From NCBI GenBank assembly GCA_003140705.1, contig PLKU01000379.1:10689-15877 (forward strand): 5,189 nucleotides of DNA. Direction: 5' to 3'. A program made the position numbers and the translations under genes. The notes beneath the pieces are model-generated. The model was not told the DNA's origin. It saw only the letters and a list, made by a program, of their open reading frames with translations, and ran no database searches. This document shows, in pieces, positions 1 to 5,189 of this stretch; position 1 is the stretch's first letter; each line of letters starts with the position of its first letter. The DNA comes from Acidobacteriaceae bacterium (GTDB lineage Bacteria; Acidobacteriota; Terriglobia; Terriglobales; Acidobacteriaceae).

Positions 1-831
1 CTCTCCAGCGGCGCCGAGCCCTGCTCCACCATCAAGATCACTGTGGCCATGGCTGCGCTGGCTGAGGGTCTGGTTACCCGCGACACCATGGTCCAGTTGC
101 AAGGCTTCCGCATGAACATGACTCAGGCGCTGGCCAAGAGCAACAACCTCTACTTCGAGGAGCTTGGCCGGGAGCTCGGCTTTGAGCGCGTTCGCCACTA
201 TGCCAACCAGTTTGGACTCGGCGAGCTCGCCGGCTACAACATCGAGGGCGAAAAGCTCGGCGTGTATCCAGATCAGGAACTGCCTGCCTCTGAGGGAGGC
301 GTAGGCCGCATGTGCAGCTTCGGCCAGGGCGTTTCCCTCACTCCGCTGCAACTTGGCGCCTACGTGGCGGCTCTCGCGAATGGCGGGACCCTCTATTACT
401 TGCAGCACCCGACTACACTTGAAGAAGCAGTCGCCCTTGAACCCAAGGTCAAGCGCACCCTGGATATCGCAAAGTACGTTCCCGAAATCGAAGAGGGAAT
501 GGCTGGAGCGGTGGAATACGGAACTGCACGGCGCTTGCGGGCAGCCTTCCAGGCGCTGCCGGTCTTCGGCAAGACCGGAACCTGCTCGGCCAATGGCACC
601 CGCTTCGGGTGGTTCGCTTCCTTCTCTGACTCGCCGCAAGGAAGCCTGGTCACGGTCTTCTTCCTTGAAGGCGGCCGCTCCACCTTTGGCCCCCGCGCGG
701 CGGAGCTGACCGGCGCCTTCTACAAGAATCTCTGGGACCGCAACTACTTCGCGGACAAGGGCCAGCAGCAGGCAGCCTCCCTCACCGCGCCTGCCGCACC
801 GCAACCTTCAGTCACACAGGCTGCGCGATAG
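1..831 (+). CDS. Penicillin-binding protein, transpeptidase domain (5'-truncated)
   Basis: This is the C-terminal part of a DD-transpeptidase, the type of enzyme that cross-links peptidoglycan in the periplasm. The frame is open from base 1, so the N-terminus (membrane anchor and dimerisation domain in class B proteins) lies outside the window; the GTG at 43 is internal, because the catalytic motif precedes it. Counting from base 1, the three penicillin-binding motifs come in the right order: SxxK as S9-T-I-K12 (preceded by E-P-C), SxN as S47-N-N49, and KTGT at 191-194. The FGQG...TPLQ stretch (about 107-118) and the YGTA stretch before KTGT are also typical. The last 25 residues are Ala/Gln/Pro-rich and probably disordered. 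Odd points: Cys replaces the usual Gly before the catalytic Ser (PCSTIK), and another Cys directly follows KTGT. A strong terminator follows the stop. The transpeptidase assignment is secure; which class B protein (FtsI-like, PBP2-like or other) cannot be told from this fragment. Confidence 0.9.
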   Translation, partial: LSSGAEPCSTIKITVAMAALAEGLVTRDTMVQLQGFRMNMTQALAKSNNLYFEELGRELGFERVRHYANQFGLGELAGYNIEGEKLGVYPDQELPASEGGVGRMCSFGQGVSLTPLQLGAYVAALANGGTLYYLQHPTTLEEAVALEPKVKRTLDIAKYVPEIEEGMAGAVEYGTARRLRAAFQALPVFGKTGTCSANGTRFGWFASFSDSPQGSLVTVFFLEGGRSTFGPRAAELTGAFYKNLWDRNYFADKGQQQAASLTAPAAPQPSVTQAAR

Positions 832-856
832 CAATCGACGCAGCGCCAATGATCAT

Positions 857-882
857 AAAAAAGCCGCCTTCGGGCGGCTTTT
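857..882 (+). terminator. Intrinsic terminator with UUCG tetraloop
   Basis: A perfect stem GCCGCC (863-868) / GGCGGC (873-878) closes a TTCG loop (869-872), forming the very stable C(UUCG)G tetraloop. It is flanked by A857-862 and T879-882, which extend the stem by four A-T pairs. It lies 25 bases after the transpeptidase stop and ends that transcript. The A run on the left would let it work on the other strand too, but no gene faces it from the right. Confidence 0.93.
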
Positions 883-939
883 CACGGTTTTGCTGTCGCG
901 GTCGTTCTTTGCTTGAAGCGAAATCCCAGATCGATCATC

Positions 940-1037
940 CGATAGGGTGAGACCTTCCCTTGTTTCGTGCCGTCCAAAGTCTGCACGGCGAAACAAGCCG
1001 GTCTGATTTCCGGCAACCGAAGACAGGAAGACCCGCA
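940..1037 (+). promoter_or_regulatory. Structured 5' leader of the DedA–rhodanese gene
   Basis: The gap from the terminator to the start codon holds no gene but has clear inverted repeats. TTGTTTCG (960-967) is the exact reverse complement of CGAAACAA (989-996). After a two-base bulge the stem continues with CCGT (970-973) against ACGG (985-988), leaving an 11-base loop. A second stem follows at once: GCCGG (997-1001) / CCGGC (1010-1014). CTTCC (954-958) could pair with GGAAG of the ribosome binding site (1026-1030), enclosing both hairpins. Alternatively CCCT (957-960) could pair with AGGG (944-947). The two pairings are mutually exclusive. I do not recognise a named riboswitch, and no convincing -35/-10 pair is visible in 883-959. 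The repeats are seen; a regulatory role is inference. Confidence 0.45.
1025..1030 (+). promoter_or_regulatory. Ribosome binding site AGGAAG deciding the ATG 1038 start
   Basis: AGGAAG ends seven bases before the ATG at 1038, which is ideal spacing. It selects this start over the upstream in-frame TTG at 960, which would add 26 residues unlike a DedA N-terminus and would run through the leader hairpin. Confidence 0.8.
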
Positions 1038-2009
1038 ATGGAACTGCCCACGCATTTCTTATTGATGTATGGCTACCTGGTGCTCTTCGCCTGGATTTTG
1101 GTGGGGCAGGTTGGTATCCCATTGCCGGCCACGCCGGTCCTTCTGGCGGCGGGAGCTCTTACCGCCGAACACGAATTAAGTTTTCCGCTCGCATTGTTGG
1201 CGGCGCTGGCCGCGGCGCTCACCTCGGATTCAACCTGGTTCCTGATTGGCCGCCGGTACGGCCACCATGTTTTGCGCATTCTCTGCAAGTTATCCATGGA
1301 GCCAACCATCTGCGTTCGCAAGACACAGAACTCCTTCGGACGCGGCCGCGAATCCACGCTGCTGTTTGCCAAATTTGTGCCGGGATTGGCAACTCTGGCG
1401 CCACCGGTCGCCGGCCAGAACGGTATGGCCTTTGGCCGCTTCCTGCTCTTTGACGGCATCGGCGCATCGCTGTGGATTGGAACCCTGCTCACCCTTGGCC
1501 GCCTCTTCGGCGATGTCCTCAGGCGCAACCCCAGCGCGCTCGATTGGGCGGGCCGCTTCTCCGGAGCGTTGTTGATTTTGGGCATCGTCGGCTTCTTTGC
1601 CTGGCGCGTCATCCGTCGCCGCATGGTGCTCAAGGAACTGGCGCAGGCCCGTCTCGAGCCCGAAGAACTGAAGCGCCAGCTCGACTCCGGCGAACAGGTG
1701 TATATCGTGGATCTGCGCCATCCGTTGGAGCTGTTGCCAGATCCCTTCACCCTGCCGGGTGCATTCCATTTCTCGCCGGACTCCATCACCGAACGGCATA
1801 TGGAGATTCCCCGTGACCGCGACATTGTGCTCTTCTGCACCTGCCCGAGCGAGGCTACCGCCGCCAAAACAGCGCTGACTCTGCACAAGCTCGGCATCGA
1901 GCGCGTGCGTCCTCTCCGTGGCGGCTACGACGAGTGGAAGCGCCTCGGATTTCCGTTGGATGCGGTCCAATTGGCCAAACCTCCCCTCGAACCCGCCAAA
2001 AGCCTATAA
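1038..2009 (+). CDS. DedA-family membrane protein fused to a rhodanese domain
   Basis: The protein has 323 residues from ATG 1038. Residues 1-195 form a DedA/SNARE-associated (VTT-type) membrane domain: hydrophobic segments at about 8-27, 32-43, 48-70, 133-157 and 174-195, a GRRYG turn at 71-75, and a re-entrant-like KFVPG...APPVAG segment at 112-125 matching the DedA FxPG signature. DedA proteins are linked to membrane homeostasis, and several act as lipid (undecaprenyl phosphate or phosphatidylethanolamine) flippases. A basic stretch (RRRM, 193-196) leads to a rhodanese domain at about 205-310. Its Cys267, in VLFCTCPSE, sits where the catalytic persulfide-forming Cys belongs; RPLRGGYDEW (291-300) is the usual end of the fold. 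By the positive-inside rule the rhodanese part should be cytoplasmic. This fusion architecture is known in other bacteria, often annotated as a DedA family protein/thiosulfate sulfurtransferase. The substrate of either half is not shown by the sequence. The next gene begins 153 bases downstream in the same direction. Confidence 0.9.
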   Translation: MELPTHFLLMYGYLVLFAWILVGQVGIPLPATPVLLAAGALTAEHELSFPLALLAALAAALTSDSTWFLIGRRYGHHVLRILCKLSMEPTICVRKTQNSFGRGRESTLLFAKFVPGLATLAPPVAGQNGMAFGRFLLFDGIGASLWIGTLLTLGRLFGDVLRRNPSALDWAGRFSGALLILGIVGFFAWRVIRRRMVLKELAQARLEPEELKRQLDSGEQVYIVDLRHPLELLPDPFTLPGAFHFSPDSITERHMEIPRDRDIVLFCTCPSEATAAKTALTLHKLGIERVRPLRGGYDEWKRLGFPLDAVQLAKPPLEPAKSL

Positions 2010-2134
2010 GCTGGAGGGTTATGGCATTACCAGGGATACTGTGTCCTGTTGAATTTCAGGAAGAGTCTCCGCTTCCTGCGGGTCGCGTCGACTTTAGGGC
2101 TTCGGAATGCACTGTCCCCGGTAATGCGAAGACC

Positions 2135-2162
2135 GCGGCACCTGCCGCACGGGAGCTCTCCC
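2135..2162 (+). promoter_or_regulatory. SD and small hairpins before the UbiD start
   Basis: GGGAG (2151-2155) lies seven bases before TTG 2163, a good ribosome binding site for that start. It also sits in a short hairpin, GGGA (2151-2154) / TCCC (2159-2162) with a four-base loop. Directly upstream is a GC stem, GCGGC (2135-2139) / GCCGC (2144-2148), with loop ACCT. No T run follows either stem, so this is not a terminator. The short stems could arise by chance in GC-rich DNA. Confidence 0.4.
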
Positions 2163-3788
2163 TTGGCCTACGACGATCTGCGCGACTGGATCAAGACCCT
2201 GGAAAAAGCCGGCGAACTCAAGCGTATTTCCGCTGAAGTTTCGCCGGAACTTGAAATCACTGAGATCACCGATCGTGTGAGCAAGATCGGCGCGAAGGGA
2301 AGCGTCGCGCACGGCAAGTATGCCCCCGGCGGTCCTGCACTCCTTTTCGAGAACATCAAAGGCCATCCCGGCCACAAGGTCTTCATCAACCAGTTCGGCA
2401 GCGAGCGTCGCATGGCCATGGCCTTAGGCGTGGAAAAGCTTGATGACATCGCCGATCGCATCCGGGGCCTGATGAACATGAAAGCTCCAGAGGGCCTCTT
2501 CGACAAGCTCAAAATGCTGCCGCAGCTGGGTGCAATCACCAGCGCATTTCCGAAGACTGTCGGCGCCAAAGATGCTCCATGCAAGGAAGTCATCCGCAAA
2601 GACAACTTCGATCTGAACTTTTTCCCTATCCTCAAGTGCTGGCCGCAGGATGGCGGTCGTTTCATCACCTTACCGTGCGTGCACACGCGCGATCCGCGCA
2701 CCGGCAAGCGCAACATCGGCATGTATCGGATGCAGGTCTACGACGGCCAGACCACCGGCATGCATTGGCAACGCCAGAAGGTTGCCGCGGAGCACTACCG
2801 TGAAGCGCTCCGCAACGCAGCCGCTTCATCATCAGACGCCGACCCACTCACCGCGCGGGTAGCGGCGATGGCTGAATCGGCCGGCGGCGCGGTCTCCATT
2901 CCCGACGGTCCCATCGGAGGGCTGCCGCAGGTCGCTCTTGGCAATCTGAAAGGCTCCCGCCTCGAGGTTGCAGTCGCCATCGGCACCGATCCAGCAACCA
3001 CCTTCGCTGCCATCGTCCCCGCCCCGCCTGAAGTTGAGGAGTTCATGATCGCCGGTTTCCTGCGAGGCAAGCCGCTGGAGATAGTCAAATGCGAGACAGT
3101 CGATCTTGAAGTCCCGGCTCACGCCGAGATCATCCTTGAGGGTTATGTCGAACTGGGTGAGTTGCTCCCCGAGGGCCCGTTTGGCGACCATACCGGCTTC
3201 TACACCCTCACCGATCAGTACCCGGTCTTTCACCTCACCTGCATCACTCATCGCAAAGACCCCATCTTTGCTGCGACTGTCGTAGGCAAGCCGCCCATGG
3301 AAGACGCATGGATGGGCAAAGCCGTCGAGCGCATCTTCCTGCCTGCTATGAAGATGACTATTCCGGAGATTGTGGACATCAATCTCCCGGTTGAAGGCGT
3401 TTTTCACAACCTGATGCTGGTGTCCATCAAGAAGAGTTATCCCGGCCATGCGCGCAAGGTCATGAACGCCATCTGGTCTCTCGGCCAGGCCATGTTCACC
3501 AAGTGCATCGTCGTTGTCGACGAGGATTGCGACGTGCAGAACATTGGCGAGGTCACGCTCCGTGTGACGAACAATATCGATCCTGAACGTGACATCCAGT
3601 TCACACTTGGCCCCATTGATTCGCTCGATCACGCCTCGCGCCTGCCCAACTATGGATCGAAGATGGGCATCGACGCCACGCGCAAGTGGAAGGCTGAAGG
3701 ATTCGACCGCCCGTGGCCCGCGATGATTGAGATGGACCGCGCCACGAAGGCCAAAGTGGATGCGCTTTGGGCAAAACTCGGCCTGTGA
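2163..3788 (+). CDS. ubiD: UbiD-family prenylated-FMN-dependent decarboxylase
   Basis: A 541-residue cytoplasmic enzyme of the UbiD family, which reversibly decarboxylates aromatic or unsaturated acids with prenylated FMN supplied by a UbiX partner (not in this window). The start is set at TTG 2163: it gives MAYDDLRDWIKTLEKAGELK, co-linear with the E. coli UbiD N-terminus, with GGGAG seven bases upstream. In-frame starts at 2124 (ATG) and 2049 (TTG) would add 13 or 38 Arg-rich residues without family resemblance. Compared from memory with E. coli UbiD, the catalytic set is present: R189 in NIGMYR, then E337 and D342 in EGPFGDHTG. Metal ligands N184 and E293 are kept, but the expected His is Gln205 (WQRQK). 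An insertion of about 44 residues (roughly 215-260) explains the extra length over the 497-residue E. coli protein. The C-terminal SKMGIDATRKW block is typical. Acidobacteriota mostly use menaquinone, so a role in menaquinone (MqnL-like) or aromatic acid metabolism is as likely as ubiquinone; the symbol is family-level only. Confidence 0.92.
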   Translation: MAYDDLRDWIKTLEKAGELKRISAEVSPELEITEITDRVSKIGAKGSVAHGKYAPGGPALLFENIKGHPGHKVFINQFGSERRMAMALGVEKLDDIADRIRGLMNMKAPEGLFDKLKMLPQLGAITSAFPKTVGAKDAPCKEVIRKDNFDLNFFPILKCWPQDGGRFITLPCVHTRDPRTGKRNIGMYRMQVYDGQTTGMHWQRQKVAAEHYREALRNAAASSSDADPLTARVAAMAESAGGAVSIPDGPIGGLPQVALGNLKGSRLEVAVAIGTDPATTFAAIVPAPPEVEEFMIAGFLRGKPLEIVKCETVDLEVPAHAEIILEGYVELGELLPEGPFGDHTGFYTLTDQYPVFHLTCITHRKDPIFAATVVGKPPMEDAWMGKAVERIFLPAMKMTIPEIVDINLPVEGVFHNLMLVSIKKSYPGHARKVMNAIWSLGQAMFTKCIVVVDEDCDVQNIGEVTLRVTNNIDPERDIQFTLGPIDSLDHASRLPNYGSKMGIDATRKWKAEGFDRPWPAMIEMDRATKAKVDALWAKLGL

Positions 3789-3864
3789 ACACCGCGATGA
3801 CCCGACCCCTGCACCAAGCTCAGAGCCTCCCAGGGGATTGCCCTCTTCGCTGCCGCCGCTCTGC

Positions 3865-3870
3865 TATATC
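3865..3870 (+). promoter_or_regulatory. Possible -10 element TATATC before ATG 3878
   Basis: TATATC ends seven bases before the ATG at 3878, so transcription from it would begin at or very near the start codon and give a leaderless mRNA. That would fit the absence of a Shine-Dalgarno there. No good -35 lies at 16-18 bases; the nearest, TTGCCC at 3838-3843, is 21 bases away. Weak evidence. Confidence 0.2.
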
Positions 3871-3877
3871 TAAAGAC

Positions 3878-4759
3878 ATGCAGGTCGTGGTCCCCAGGTT
3901 TCTCTCCTTCTTCCTCGCAGCGGTCCTGCCCTTCGCCTATCCCCTCTCTGCCCAGCAAGCCCCCGACCAGTTTCGCTGGGTCAACTTCCACTCTTCCACT
4001 GACAACGACGTCGTGGCGTGGGTGACACGGTCGCTAGAGGCGGAGCACTGGACATCCATCAGCGAGATTGGCGTTGAGTACGACGCAGCGTTGGTTGTGA
4101 CCATGATGCGGCCCTCTTCGCAGGCCCTGCCCAGCGGAGACCTCTTTACGGTGTGGAGCGTCTCCCTCACCAGCCACGTCGTCACGCCGCTGATTACCGG
4201 CGTCAATCTGCGTTTCGTCGACTGGCTCAGGTTTTCAGAAAGTGCGCCCCGCGAACTGGGCGCTCTCTACAACAACTGCGCGGAGTGCGCCGCCGATACC
4301 TATTTCACTGCCTTCCACTATGACGTGACGCAGCATGCGTGGTCGGCTCGTTGGTTGCGTGGTGGCCAAACTGCGCCCATATGGAGCGCGAATCCTCCCG
4401 ACGGCGTGACCCTGACCCAGGTTTACGCTGCCATGGCCGACCCCAATGGGCGCGAATTCATGGCCACCTGGAGCCACTTCAACTACGGAAACGAAAAGCC
4501 GCCTGCGGACTTTATCTACCGCTACGATCTGGATGCCTACAGCGGCCTGGAACACACTCAACCCATCGTCGGCAAAGATGCCGAGGGTCTCAAGCTGCGG
4601 CTTTGCAGCGGACAGGGCGCGCTTCCCGGGTTGGCTCGGGGTCAGGATTCCGCCCTCTGCCAGCAACTCCTGCCTCCACCTCGCACTGAGCGCAAGCCCG
4701 TGACCACCCCGCCGGCCAACAATCACGGCAAGTCCGTGCCCCCGGGCGCGCATCATTGA
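3878..4759 (+). CDS. Exported protein of unknown function with four cysteines
   Basis: A 293-residue protein I do not recognise. ATG 3878 is chosen because it begins directly with a signal peptide: basic residue R7, hydrophobic core 8-20, and likely cleavage after A25 (PLSA/QQ), placing the protein in the periplasm or outside. The in-frame ATG 3797 or TTG 3767 would put 27-37 extra residues before the signal, and the latter overlaps the decarboxylase gene. The mature part is rich in Trp, Tyr and Phe, without repeats or membrane segments. It has exactly four Cys: C134 and C137 (NCAEC) and C243 and C261, an even number that suits two disulfides. There is no CxxCH, so it is not a c-type cytochrome. 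The tail after about residue 264 is Pro-rich and basic and probably disordered, ending in GAHH. No Shine-Dalgarno is visible. The gene lies 89 bases after the decarboxylase stop; their functional link is unclear. It is probably a lineage-specific acidobacterial secreted protein. Confidence 0.75.
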   Translation: MQVVVPRFLSFFLAAVLPFAYPLSAQQAPDQFRWVNFHSSTDNDVVAWVTRSLEAEHWTSISEIGVEYDAALVVTMMRPSSQALPSGDLFTVWSVSLTSHVVTPLITGVNLRFVDWLRFSESAPRELGALYNNCAECAADTYFTAFHYDVTQHAWSARWLRGGQTAPIWSANPPDGVTLTQVYAAMADPNGREFMATWSHFNYGNEKPPADFIYRYDLDAYSGLEHTQPIVGKDAEGLKLRLCSGQGALPGLARGQDSALCQQLLPPPRTERKPVTTPPANNHGKSVPPGAHH

Positions 4760-4805
4760 GGCCAACCTCATAGCGGTCAATTGAGCGCAGTGTGGCATTG
4801 CTGGC

Positions 4806-4832
4806 CTCCAATAGAATCCAAGGCTATTGGAG
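4806..4832 (+). promoter_or_regulatory. 9-bp inverted repeat masking the lipoprotein gene's Shine-Dalgarno
   Basis: CTCCAATAG (4806-4814) and CTATTGGAG (4824-4832) are perfect reverse complements around a nine-base loop. The right arm contains GGAG (4829-4832), the ribosome binding site six bases before ATG 4839, and the left arm supplies CTCC to cover it. In an mRNA starting upstream this hairpin would hide the ribosome binding site. The left arm overlaps TAGAAT (4812-4817), a fair -10 match without a good -35. If that is the promoter, the transcript would lack the left arm and the repeat would act, if at all, as a DNA operator. The repeat is seen; its role is inference. Confidence 0.5.
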
Positions 4833-4838
4833 TGTGAA

Positions 4839-5189
4839 ATGAACGAATTCCGCAAGTTTGGATGGCTATCGCTGCTCGCTGCAGCCGCAATGTTTGGTAC
4901 AGTCGGATGTCACAGCAATCAAGGAGATACCGCCGCTGGCTCCGGTCAAAACGGCCCCCAGGATTCATCGTCGGACCCGGCCGCGGCCAACCTGGCTCCC
5001 GTCGCAGCAGAGTCGGGCGGTCAGGCGCCTGCGCAGTCCTATGAGCAGCAATCTGCACCCGCGCCTGCGGCATACAACTCTCAGCAGGCCCCGCCGTCAC
5101 CAAGCAGCAACTACCAGCCCTCTGACCAGGCTCCGGAGTATTCAGACAACGGCGAGCAACCGGCCTATTCCACGGATGATCCGCCGCCG
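4839..5189 (+). CDS. Lipoprotein with Gln/Pro/Ser-rich linker (3'-truncated)
   Basis: The frame opens at ATG 4839, six bases after GGAG, and stays open for all 117 codons to the window edge. Residues 1-23 form a lipoprotein signal: charged MNEFRK, hydrophobic LSLLAAAAMF, and lipobox TVGC with C24 as the lipidated residue. Thr at -3 is less common than Leu but allowed. From about residue 26 onward the chain is low-complexity, dominated by Gln, Pro, Ser, Ala and Gly with spaced Tyr (QSYEQQ, AAYNSQQ, SNYQPS, PEYSDN, PAYSTDD), and it ends at DDPPP. Such a flexible linker usually carries a folded domain beyond it. In Acidobacteriota similar N-termini can precede a YXWGXW-repeat or DUF3300-type domain, but none of that is in view, so the function stays open. 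It is likely anchored in the outer or inner membrane facing the periplasm. Confidence 0.8.
   Translation, partial: MNEFRKFGWLSLLAAAAMFGTVGCHSNQGDTAAGSGQNGPQDSSSDPAAANLAPVAAESGGQAPAQSYEQQSAPAPAAYNSQQAPPSPSSNYQPSDQAPEYSDNGEQPAYSTDDPPP

Noticed and set aside
920..1037. Resemblance of the CCGGCAACC segment in the DedA leader to the core of SAM-type riboswitches
   Set aside because: Only the GGCAACC string matches. The conserved GAGGGA/GGCCC-type element before it and the GGUGC/AAUUCC element after it are missing, and the hairpin order differs.
960..1037. Upstream TTG start at 960 for the DedA–rhodanese gene
   Set aside because: It lies inside a strong hairpin arm and adds 26 residues without DedA resemblance. 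ATG 1038 has AGGAAG at perfect spacing.
1073..1897. Long open frame on the minus strand (274 codons) opposite the DedA–rhodanese gene
   Set aside because: It lies wholly within a convincing gene on the other strand, and its translation is Ser/Arg/Pro-rich without domain features. It is a shadow of GC-rich codon use.
2049..2162. N-terminal extension of the UbiD protein from TTG 2049 or ATG 2124
   Set aside because: The extra residues are Arg-rich and unlike UbiD N-termini. TTG 2163 has a good SD and aligns with the E. coli N-terminus. TTG 2049 cannot be excluded by sequence alone.
2832..3632. Open frame of 266 codons on the minus strand opposite the UbiD gene
   Set aside because: It is fully antisense to highly conserved UbiD sequence; the translation matches no known family, and antisense-frame openness is expected from the codon bias.
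3832..3844. AGGG/CCCT hairpin after the UbiD gene as a terminator
   Set aside because: The stem is only four base pairs and no T run follows.
4812..4817. TAGAAT as a confident -10 promoter box for the lipoprotein gene
   Set aside because: There is no -35 match at 16-18 bases (the nearest TTGAGC, 4781-4786, is 25 bases away), and the box lies inside the inverted repeat. It is noted only as an alternative.
1..5189. Mobile element, defence island, CRISPR array or structural RNA gene
   Set aside because: I found no transposase or integrase, terminal repeats, direct-repeat arrays, tRNA-like cloverleaf or rRNA sequence. Gene content and composition look like uniform chromosomal DNA.

Overview
The window carries five genes, all on the + strand. 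The first is cut by the left edge and the last by the right edge. The high-GC sequence, the UUCG-loop terminator, a DedA–rhodanese fusion, a UbiD-family decarboxylase and a Gln/Pro/Ser-rich lipoprotein together resemble soil Acidobacteriota (Terriglobia: Granulicella, Terriglobus, Edaphobacter and relatives). That placement is inference from gene style and family resemblance; no marker gene or RNA is present to prove it.

Layout: (1) 1-831, the C-terminal 276 residues of a class B-type penicillin-binding transpeptidase with SxxK, SxN and KTGT all visible, closed by a textbook intrinsic terminator at 857-882. (2) 883-1037, a leader with strong inverted repeats and a clear ribosome binding site. 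(3) 1038-2009, a DedA-type membrane domain fused to a cytoplasmic rhodanese domain. (4) 2163-3788, a UbiD-family decarboxylase whose Arg/Glu/Asp catalytic set is intact, but with a Gln where the family normally has a metal-site His, plus an insertion of about 44 residues just after it. (5) 3878-4759, an exported protein of unknown function with four cysteines. (6) 4839 to the right edge, the N-terminus of a lipoprotein with a low-complexity linker; its Shine-Dalgarno lies inside a perfect 9-bp inverted repeat.

How they work together: the transpeptidase is separated from the rest by its terminator. The DedA–rhodanese and UbiD genes are co-oriented with a 153-base gap and no terminator that I can see, so co-transcription is possible. 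The exported protein and the lipoprotein follow at short spacing (89 and 79 bases). No common pathway is evident; the cluster looks like ordinary chromosomal housekeeping and envelope genes rather than a mobile or defence island. I see no tRNA, rRNA, insertion sequence, CRISPR array or phage gene. No gap without a gene exceeds about 210 bases.

The points most worth a second look are the altered prFMN/metal loop of the UbiD protein, the SD-masking hairpin before the lipoprotein gene, the structured leader of the DedA–rhodanese gene, and cysteines placed next to the active-site motifs of the transpeptidase.
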